Shown: piece by piece, positions 7,674-11,942 of the stretch
Layout: each line of letters opens with the position of its first letter
Position numbering within the stretch: the stretch's first letter is position 1
Notes under the pieces: model-generated
What the model was told of the DNA's origin: nothing
Database searches by the model: none
Seen by the model: the letters and a program-made list of their open reading frames with translations, nothing else
Assembly (NCBI GenBank): GCA_025362155.1
Contig: JANYHX010000059.1
Span: 1-11,942 of the forward strand
Direction: 5' to 3'
Origin: Gallionella sp.
GTDB lineage: Bacteria; Pseudomonadota; Gammaproteobacteria; Burkholderiales; Gallionellaceae
Length of the DNA stretch: 11,942 bases
Made by a program: the position numbers and the translations under genes

Positions 7674-8531
7674 ATGCCCATGACCACGCTCCCAACCTAT
7701 GACGATCTGATGAACCCGCTTCTGGAGGCGCTACGAAAGCTTGGAGACTCAGGGTCGATTGAAGAGATTTACGCCAAGACCGTGGAGATCACTGGATTGC
7801 CGGAGGAAATTCTGGCGCAACTTCACGACCCCGAAAAGAGCAGCCAAACAGAAGTCGGGTATCGCCTCGCTTGGGCACGAACGTATCTCAGAAAGTACGG
7901 ATTGCTTGAAAACTCAAGCCGTGGAATCTGGTCGCTGACAGAAAAAGCAAAGACGCTTGAAACCGTAGATACTGCTGAGGTTGTTCGCTTTGTTCGCGCC
8001 CTCGACAAACAAGACGCCCCGAAAAAACGACCACCTGACGAATCCGCTCGTGAATTGTCCGAAGAGGAAGGGTGGAAAGACAAGCTTTCCGCCGTTCTCA
8101 CTCAAAAACTCGACCCCGCAGGTTTTGAACGGTTGGTTCAGCGCATCTTGCGCGAATCTGGGTTTATTCATGTTGAAGTGACAGGCCGCACGGGCGATGG
8201 CGGAATTGACGGAACGGGCATTGCTCGTATCCACGGCTTCATGAGCTTTCATGTTCTATTCCAATGCAAGCGTTACAAAGGCTCAGTTGCGGCCGGCGAG
8301 GTTCGTGATTTTCGCGGCGCGATGGTTGGCCGTACTGACAAGGGTTTGTTTATTACAACGGGTTCTTTCACGCCCGCTGCTGTAAAGGAAGCCACAAGAG
8401 ACGGTGCGCCACCAATCGATCTTGTCGATGGCGATGAACTTGCAGAGAAACTGAAAGAGTTGGCGCTGGGGGTAAAAACCGAACTCGTCGAGCGCGTCAG
8501 CATTGATACGGCATGGTTCGAAAGCCTATGA
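7674..8531 (+). CDS. mrr: Mrr-family restriction endonuclease (cassette 1)
   Basis: A 285-residue type IV restriction endonuclease of the Mrr kind, which in E. coli cuts DNA carrying foreign methylation. Residues 5-110 form a winged-helix Mrr N-terminal DNA-binding domain (TYDDLMNPLLEAL, then VGYRLAWARTYLRKYGLLEN and GIWSLTEKA). A charged linker (112-135) leads to the PD-(D/E)xK catalytic domain from 148: FERLVQRIL with Glu152, GRTGDGGIDG with Asp179, and the FQCKRYKG strand with Gln197 and Lys199. The tail strands LFITTGSFTPAA and PIDLVDGDELAEKL are complete, so the enzyme looks active. The ATG at 7674 is followed by another at 7680, and neither has a good ribosome binding site. The stop TGA abuts the attC and is part of the 11-base complementarity. 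Its position as an integron cassette is unusual for a restriction gene and marks it as horizontally acquired. Confidence 0.92.
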   Translation: MPMTTLPTYDDLMNPLLEALRKLGDSGSIEEIYAKTVEITGLPEEILAQLHDPEKSSQTEVGYRLAWARTYLRKYGLLENSSRGIWSLTEKAKTLETVDTAEVVRFVRALDKQDAPKKRPPDESARELSEEEGWKDKLSAVLTQKLDPAGFERLVQRILRESGFIHVEVTGRTGDGGIDGTGIARIHGFMSFHVLFQCKRYKGSVAAGEVRDFRGAMVGRTDKGLFITTGSFTPAAVKEATRDGAPPIDLVDGDELAEKLKELALGVKTELVERVSIDTAWFESL

Positions 8532-8532
8532 C

Positions 8533-8602
8533 GTATAACCCGGCAGTCCACACGGACGCTGCGCGATAAAGCCGCGCAGCGCCGGTGACTTCTACGTTGG
8601 GC
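8533..8602 (+). other. attC recombination site of cassette 1
   Basis: A 70-base imperfect palindrome. It begins with R'' GTATAAC (8533-8539) and ends with R' GTTGGGC (8596-8602, a perfect GTTRRRY), with cleavage predicted after G8596. The centre is a perfect nine-base stem CGCTGCGCG/CGCGCAGCG (8557-8565 with 8573-8581) around the loop ATAAAGC. Outside it CCGGC (8540-8544) and GCCGG (8581-8585) continue the pairing, with the usual unpaired left-arm bases. The GGTGACTTC stretch before R' is typical of attC sites in environmental cassettes. Confidence 0.88.
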
Positions 8603-8608
8603 ATCGTC

Positions 8609-9286
8609 ATGCTAGAGGTTCACATTGGCGTGCAAACTAAAGCCGAAGATCTAGTCGAGACGGTTTCAGCCACTTTCGATGAGTCGGAGATTGATCTTCT
8701 TCGCAGCTATGTCGAGTTTGTTCATCGCTTGCGCGAAGCAAGACTACTTCAACGAGGAATGCCGGCTATTACAAACTTGGATTGGAAGCAGGGCGAAGGA
8801 ATGAAGTGGACCTGCCCGCCATATGAGAACAGTGAGCTTCATGAACTTCTTCACGTTCTTCGTCCGCTGATACTCTCGAAAGAGGCCACCTCTTTTGAGC
8901 GCATAGCTGGCATGCTTGGAAGGAAATTCGACAACAAGAAATTCCGAGGCTATCTCAAACTACAACGCACGATCTTTGAAGATGGCGAACTTAAACTCTT
9001 TATGCAAATTAGTTTGAACGATCAACCGCTGCTGGATGACGCAACTCTGAAACTCTGGCTGAACGGGGAGCAGTACCACACCGACGAAGAAAAGGCCGCA
9101 ACGTGGAAGAAAATCGAAAAGGCTCTTACCATCGAGAACACCAGGGCACTTGTTATCACACAGCTTCAGTCAAAGGTGAAGGCGCTATTCAATGTGCAAT
9201 ACATCGCCAACCTCATTCTAGGGAAAGCTGATGCCCAACCCATCATTCCACCGAACCTTGCGCATGAAGCCGCGCAAGGCCAGTGA
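8609..9286 (+). CDS. Hypothetical cassette protein (cassette 2)
   Basis: A 225-residue protein of unrecognised family. I chose the ATG (MLEVHIGVQ) 12 bases inside the cassette. An in-frame GTG at 8585 lies in the previous attC and would only be available in this cassette order. No clear ribosome binding site precedes either. The protein is soluble and mostly helical in appearance, with charged amphipathic stretches (DESEIDLLRSYVEFVHRLRE, then the KATSFERIAGMLGRKF-like region), a central WKQGEGMKWTCPP and a C-terminal half with DDATLKLWLNGEQYHTDEEK and FNVQYIANLILGK. No signal peptide or membrane segment is seen. The last 17 or so residues (QPIIPPNLAHEAAQGQ) are translated from the attC itself, and the stop codon lies inside that site, as often happens in cassette genes. 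Flanking cassettes encode nucleases, so a role in defence is possible but not shown. Confidence 0.8.
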   Translation: MLEVHIGVQTKAEDLVETVSATFDESEIDLLRSYVEFVHRLREARLLQRGMPAITNLDWKQGEGMKWTCPPYENSELHELLHVLRPLILSKEATSFERIAGMLGRKFDNKKFRGYLKLQRTIFEDGELKLFMQISLNDQPLLDDATLKLWLNGEQYHTDEEKAATWKKIEKALTIENTRALVITQLQSKVKALFNVQYIANLILGKADAQPIIPPNLAHEAAQGQ

Positions 9287-9301
9287 ATTCAGACGTTAGG
9301 C
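9233..9301 (+). other. attC recombination site of cassette 2
   Basis: A textbook 69-base attC. It has R'' GCCCAAC (9233-9239, perfect RYYYAAC) and R' GTTAGGC (9295-9301, perfect GTTRRRY). A perfect eight-base central stem CCTTGCGC/GCGCAAGG (9256-9263 with 9272-9279) encloses the loop ATGAAGCC. The flanking arms CATTCCACCG and CCAGTGAATTC pair imperfectly, as the family requires for bottom-strand recognition. Ten bases (GATGCCCAAC, 9230-9239) are the exact complement of the beginning of the same cassette (GTTGGGCATC, 8596-8605). Cleavage is predicted after G9295. Confidence 0.93.
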
Positions 9302-9319
9302 ATCTACAAAGGATATTCA

Positions 9320-10071
9320 ATGCTACATGTACTGCAAGGAACTACATCCGATTCGGACGAGATAACTCGCCTGATTGATGAAGGAGGTGGAGATGGTTTT
9401 GTCACACCATGGGTTGTCCCAAAAAACGCTCGTCCAGGAGATGACATCCTTATATATTACCGACACACTGGTTCAATTATAGAGAGAGGTGAAATTGTTT
9501 CAATTCCAGAGCCTGCATTGTTTGGGAAACGACATGTTTATAGGGCAAATATTAAAATTGGCCAATGGCTTGATCTGGGTATCACCCTAGATGAGTTGTC
9601 AGCCCTTTTCCCAGAATGGGCATGGCTTCGTTATCCCCGCCCTACACAACACCAACGGATGATATTGCTGAGAGACTCAAAGTTTTATTCTTGGAACGAA
9701 TTGAATCTAATGTTGAAGAAGAAATGCCAGAGGATGATACGCAGCACTTCTACAATGATGTATCTCGATCTCTTCAAGATAGCCACTCGTCAAGACAAGC
9801 GCGTCTAGCAACTGCTCCAAAAATACCCGATCGCATTTCCATTACAGCCACATCATTTCGGCGGAATCCAGATGTTGTCGCTGAGATTTTATTGAGGGCG
9901 GATGGAAAGTGCGAGGGCTGTCTTCAACCAGCCCCGTTCGCGCGTGCATCTGATGGAACGCCATATCTTGAAGTGCATCACCGTGTCATGCTTGCGGCGG
10001 GCGGTGAGGACACTGTAGTCAATGCTATTGCCTTATGTCCCAATTGTCATCGAGCAGCGCACTATGCCTAA
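9320..10071 (+). pseudogene. Frameshifted two-domain HNH endonuclease with PUA/EVE-like N-terminal part (cassette 3)
   Basis: Two overlapping frames together make one protein of about 250 residues. The first, from the ATG at 9320 (AAAGGA six bases upstream), gives MLHVLQGTTSDSDEITRLID and on through PGDDILIYYRHTGSIIERGE to FPEWAWLRYP. This looks like a small beta-barrel of the PUA/EVE kind, which in known cases reads modified bases (tentative). At the C4 run 9635-9638 the reading must shift by -1 (one missing base) into the frame ending at 10071. That frame continues TTPTDDIAERLKVLFLERI and ends in a complete HNH nuclease: CEGC, PYLEVHHRV with the catalytic His pair, the Asn of VVNAIAL, and CPNCHRAAH, where the two CxxC pairs bind structural zinc. 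Without the shift the first frame ends at 9808 in non-family sequence. It may be a true mutation, a sequencing error in a C run, or programmed frameshifting. The region is more A/T-rich than its neighbours, which fits recent transfer. Confidence 0.8.
10064..10071 (+). other. Remnant of the attC of cassette 3
   Basis: ATGCCTAA is the exact reverse complement of the beginning of cassette 3 (TTAGGCAT, 9296-9303) and lies just where its own attC should begin, overlapping the TAA stop of the HNH gene. The expected following C is T, and neither the central palindrome nor a closing GTTRRRY occurs before the rpmG terminator at 10104. The attC therefore appears to be cut off within its first repeat. 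An eight-base match is short, but its predicted position makes chance less likely. Confidence 0.55.
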
Positions 10072-10103
10072 TGGAAATGGATAAGCATCACACATCCCCC
10101 AAC

Positions 10104-10128
10104 AAAAAACCCGCTCTCGCGGGTTTTT
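10104..10128 (-). terminator. Rho-independent terminator of rpmB-rpmG
   Basis: On the minus strand AAAAACCCGC-GAGA-GCGGGTTTTTT forms a five-base G/C stem extended by A/T pairs, closed by a GNRA-like GAGA tetraloop and followed by a T run, about 25 bases after the rpmG stop. The A and T runs on both sides also make it usable from the plus strand, where it would end transcripts coming out of the cassette array. Confidence 0.9.
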
Positions 10129-10153
10129 CTTTGCACAACTAAGCCAGCCTGAA

Positions 10154-10309
10154 TTACTTCAGCTTGGTTTCCTTGTACATGACATGCTTGCGTGCCTTGG
10201 GATCGTATTTTTTCATTTCGATCTTTTCCGGCGTGGTGCGCTTGTTCTTGGTCGTGGTGTAGAAATGACCGGTACCGGCACTGGATTCGAGTTTGATTTT
10301 TTCGCGCAT
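10154..10309 (-). CDS. rpmG: 50S ribosomal protein L33 (bL33)
   Basis: A 51-residue ribosomal protein starting [20 protein letters not shown] and ending [18 protein letters not shown], the complete bL33 sequence typical of proteobacteria. It is a component of the large subunit near the E site. It has no CxxC pairs and is therefore the zinc-independent form. AAGGAA (10317-10322) lies seven bases before the ATG and overlaps the rpmB stop. It is the second gene of the rpmB-rpmG operon, with an 11-base gap, and is followed by a strong terminator. Confidence 0.97.
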   Translation of the reverse strand: MREKIKLESSAGTGHFYTTTKNKRTTPEKIEMKKYDPKARKHVMYKETKLK

Positions 10310-10320
10310 TTTCGGGTTCC

Positions 10321-10557
10321 TTAAATTTTATCGCCGCGGGCGCGCATATTTGATAGCACCGCATCGATACCATTCTTGTCGATGGTGCGCAGCGCTGCAT
10401 TGGTCAGGCGCATGCTGACCCAGCGGTTCTCGCTCTCGACCCAGAAGCGGCGGCGTTGCAGGTTAGGCAAAAAGCGGCGCTTGGTTTTGTTGTTTGCGTG
10501 GGAAATGTTGTTTCCCGTCATTGGGCTTTTTCCTGTTACTTGACATACACGTGCCAT
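10321..10557 (-). CDS. rpmB: 50S ribosomal protein L28 (bL28)
   Basis: A 78-residue large-subunit ribosomal protein. [20 protein letters not shown], the [20 protein letters not shown] block and the [20 protein letters not shown] segment are diagnostic of bL28, and the length is that of E. coli L28. Basic residues predominate, as expected for rRNA binding. The start is set by GGAG (10565-10568) seven bases upstream. First gene of the rpmB-rpmG operon, with a clear sigma-70 promoter immediately upstream. Confidence 0.98.
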   Translation of the reverse strand: MARVCQVTGKSPMTGNNISHANNKTKRRFLPNLQRRRFWVESENRWVSMRLTNAALRTIDKNGIDAVLSNMRARGDKI

Positions 10558-10590
10558 AGCTCTACTCCAGCCAATTTCAAAAGAGGGCGG

Positions 10591-10619
10591 ATTCTACCGA
10601 AGGAATGCAGAATATTCAA
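10591..10619 (-). promoter_or_regulatory. Sigma-70 promoter of rpmB-rpmG
   Basis: Read on the minus strand: -35 TTGAAT (10614-10619), an exact 17-base spacer, and -10 TAGAAT (10591-10596). Both boxes differ from consensus in one or two positions. The G/C-rich GCCC just after the -10 resembles the stringent-control discriminator expected of a ribosomal protein promoter. The rpmB ATG follows about 33 bases further on. Confidence 0.7.
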
Positions 10620-10736
10620 CCTGAATTTTGGAATGGATCGTAAAATCTCTCTGCACCAACCGGACAAGCGACCCATGCAGTCCAGAAGGATCGTGAGTAG
10701 AACAAATCATATTAATATTTTCAACAGACTTAAAAC

Positions 10737-11105
10737 ATGGAAAGTCCCTACAAAAGCAAGACTGGCTTTAAGCACATCGGCAGCGCCTTGCTATGCGCGC
10801 TGGCGGGATTGCGCGCAGCGATTCAGCATGAGGATGCCTTTCGTCAGGAAGTGCTGCTGGCGTGCATTCTCATTCCGCTTGCAATTTTTTTGCCCGTCGA
10901 CACCATCGGCAAAGCAGTGATGATCGCCAGCGTGTTGTTAGTACTAATAGTTGAATTGCTCAATTCAGCGATCGAAGCCGCTGTAGATCATGCCTCCTTG
11001 GATCATCACCCGCTGGCCAGGCGCGCCAAAGACATTGCCAGTGCCGCAGTGTTGTTAAGTTTACTGAATGTCGTGTCAGTTTGGGCGCTCATACTCTTGG
11101 GCTGA
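10737..11105 (+). CDS. dgkA: Diacylglycerol kinase, prokaryotic type
   Basis: A 122-residue inner-membrane enzyme, the same length as E. coli DgkA, that phosphorylates diacylglycerol (or undecaprenol in some bacteria) to recycle lipid left from membrane-derived glucan synthesis. After an amphipathic N-terminal helix (GFKHIGSALLCALAGLRAAI) come HEDAFRQE and three hydrophobic helices (about 38-53, 58-72 and 101-121). The catalytic block is VELLNSAIEAAVD (72-84), with Glu73, Asn76 and Glu80 equivalent to E. coli Glu69, Asn72 and Glu76. ARRAKDIASAAV (94-105) gives the conserved Lys98-Asp99. All active-site residues are present. The ribosome binding site is weak and the gene appears monocistronic: divergent from rpmB and followed 15 bases later by a large palindrome. 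Confidence 0.95.
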   Translation: MESPYKSKTGFKHIGSALLCALAGLRAAIQHEDAFRQEVLLACILIPLAIFLPVDTIGKAVMIASVLLVLIVELLNSAIEAAVDHASLDHHPLARRAKDIASAAVLLSLLNVVSVWALILLG

Positions 11106-11120
11106 ACGTTGCCTTAAATC

Positions 11121-11253
11121 TTATTTGAGCATTACATAACTCATTACACCGTTCACCCTGAGGTATCGAAGGGCGAAACCTTATACCAGCCTCAGGCTTC
11201 GATACCTCAGCCCGAACGGAATGGTTGTCGCGAATTATGGAATGCTCAAATAA
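11121..11253. repeat. 133-base MITE-like nested inverted repeat
   Basis: The outer arms TTATTTGAGCATT (11121-11133) and AATGCTCAAATAA (11241-11253) pair perfectly and continue to 21 bases with two mismatches. The inner arms at 11149-11171 and 11197-11219 (23 bases each, sharing CCGTTC at one end and CTGAGGTATCGAAG at the other) pair with three mismatches. The unpaired centre is 11172-11196. The inner arms are variants of the CCGTTC...CTGAG..TCGAAG repeat found scattered in many proteobacteria (recalled). No coding sequence is present. No clear target-site duplication is seen. Lying just after dgkA, it can also fold as a transcript end. Confidence 0.75.
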
Positions 11254-11265
11254 TACATCTCATCA

Positions 11266-11298
11266 ACCTTCAAGGTTACGAGTCCAAATCTTGTAACC
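11266..11298. promoter_or_regulatory. Overlapping palindromes upstream of the EAL gene
   Basis: AACCTT-C-AAGGTT (11266-11278) is a perfect palindrome with a one-base centre, and GGTTAC (11274-11279) pairs with GTAACC (11293-11298). The two folds share bases and are mutually exclusive. They lie 80-110 bases before the EAL-domain gene, in its likely promoter or leader region, so an operator is possible. No clear -35/-10 pair is seen. Confidence 0.3.
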
Positions 11299-11376
11299 AG
11301 CTTGCAACAACGCCTTAATCCAACTGAAACATTCGGTAACTATCCTGTTCTACCTGTCACTCCTAGGATATTTATC

Positions 11377-11942
11377 ATGAAGACACTTCAGGACATACTT
11401 AAGCAACGCGATCTCCGAGCACTTTTCCAGCCGATCATGGATTTTTCCAGCGGCAAATTTTTTGGTTTTGAAGGATTGATACGGGGCCCATCCAATAATC
11501 CGCTGCATTCACCGATCAACCTGTTTGGTGCTGCCAAGCAACAGGGGCTTTCCCTCGAAATAGAAATGCTGTGTCGGCAAATTGTGCTGGAGTCCTTTGC
11601 CGCCAAAAACTTGCCCGGCAAACTGTTTCTGAATGTCAGTCCGGAAGCTTTGACACACCCGAGTTTCAAAAACGGGCAAACCCTTGCCTACCTTGAAAAT
11701 ATTGGCCTTGACCCCAATCGGGTGATTATAGAAATCACTGAGAATCAGCCCACCTTTGATTTTGAGGGGATGCGCAATGCGCTACTGCACTACCGCAGCA
11801 TGGGATTTCAAATTGCGATAGATGATTTGGGCGAAGGATTTTCTAGTTTGCGTTTGTGGTCTGAACTGCGCCCGGAATATGTGAAGGTAGACATGCATTT
11901 CGTGCAAGGCGTAAATTCCGACCCCCTCAAACAACAGTTTCT
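11377..11942 (+). CDS. EAL-domain cyclic-di-GMP phosphodiesterase, 3'-truncated by window edge
   Basis: The 188 visible codons form most of an EAL domain with no N-terminal sensor part. It starts MKTLQDILKQRDLRALFQPI, and FQPI is the usual domain entry. Catalytic motifs are FEGLIRG (31-37, Glu32, with Gly in place of the Ala of EAL), Asn86 in LFLNVSPE, Glu119 and Glu122 in IIEITE, DDLGEGFSSL (149-158, the usual DDFGTGYSSL with three changes), and Lys170 in YVKVDM. The metal ligands and the general-base Lys are thus kept, so hydrolysis of cyclic di-GMP to pGpG is plausible. What follows, commonly a CBS or GGDEF domain, is outside the window. AGGA at 11365-11368 is eight bases before the ATG. 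No co-transcribed neighbour is visible. Confidence 0.9.
   Translation, partial: MKTLQDILKQRDLRALFQPIMDFSSGKFFGFEGLIRGPSNNPLHSPINLFGAAKQQGLSLEIEMLCRQIVLESFAAKNLPGKLFLNVSPEALTHPSFKNGQTLAYLENIGLDPNRVIIEITENQPTFDFEGMRNALLHYRSMGFQIAIDDLGEGFSSLRLWSELRPEYVKVDMHFVQGVNSDPLKQQF

Larger units (their letters stand above)
7650..10071 (+). mobile_element. Three-cassette integron array without visible integrase (CALIN-like)
   Basis: Cassettes span 7650-8596 (Mrr endonuclease), 8597-9295 (unknown protein) and 9296-10071 (frameshifted HNH endonuclease). All genes face the same way, each cassette holds one gene with a short leader, and two complete attC sites separate them. In each cassette the first bases after the cleavage point are the reverse complement of the start of its own attC: 11 bases for cassette 1, ten (GTTGGGCATC/GATGCCCAAC) for cassette 2, and eight (TTAGGCAT/ATGCCTAA) for cassette 3. 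Flanking genes (SpoIIAA-like on the left, rpmG on the right) are chromosomal. No integrase and no clear cassette promoter are visible. Expression may rely on read-through from the eamA-spoIIAA pair, as no terminator is seen between them. Confidence 0.85.

Noticed and set aside
9616..9808. HNH fragment treated as a separate gene starting at the ATG at 9616
   Set aside because: It has no ribosome binding site, its first residues duplicate the region read in the other frame, and joining at the C run gives a natural two-domain protein.
10456..10920. 154-codon plus-strand frame spanning rpmB and the start of dgkA
   Set aside because: It overlaps rpmB antisense and dgkA in another frame, both of which are unambiguous genes.

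Overview
The window looks like chromosomal DNA of a betaproteobacterium. The gene neighbourhood xseB-ispA-dxs-folE2, the proteobacterial zinc-free form of L33, and FolE2 instead of FolE1 all fit that group. An order such as Nitrosomonadales (Gallionella or Nitrosomonas relatives) is plausible, but this is inference from gene content and protein style, not a database match.

Left part (1-4941, all minus strand): the start of a secreted PsiF-repeat protein runs off the left edge. It is followed by a class I glutamine amidotransferase and then a tightly packed operon read from right to left: xseB (exonuclease VII small subunit), ispA (farnesyl diphosphate synthase), dxs (DXP synthase) and folE2 (GTP cyclohydrolase IB). 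The first three overlap by one base each (TAATG and TGATG), which suggests coupled translation. A cluster of GTGAAAGGTGAA repeats lies between folE2 and the amidotransferase.

Middle (5079-7579, plus strand): an orphan Rieske-type oxygenase subunit is divergent from xseB. It is followed by a REP-like palindromic repeat, a ten-helix EamA transporter and a small SpoIIAA-like protein that overlaps the transporter by four bases.

Accessory island (about 7649-10071, plus strand): this is the most interesting part. Two good integron attC recombination sites (8533-8602 and 9233-9301) and the matching cassette-start sequences divide it into three gene cassettes. They encode an Mrr-type restriction endonuclease, an unrecognised 225-residue protein, and a two-domain PUA/EVE-like plus HNH endonuclease broken by a frameshift. 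The start of each of the first two cassettes is complementary to the 5' end of its own attC, as the integron mechanism predicts. The third cassette keeps only an 8-base stub of its attC. No integrase is visible, so this looks like a CALIN (attC cluster lacking an integrase) or the tail of a larger integron, loaded with DNA-cleaving, probably anti-phage, genes.

Right part (10104-11942): ordinary chromosome resumes with the rpmB-rpmG operon (L28, L33; minus strand, with promoter and terminator), then dgkA (diacylglycerol kinase), a 133-base MITE-like nested palindrome, and the 5' part of an EAL-domain cyclic-di-GMP phosphodiesterase gene that runs off the right edge. No tRNA, rRNA or CRISPR was seen, and no gene-free stretch exceeds 300 bases.
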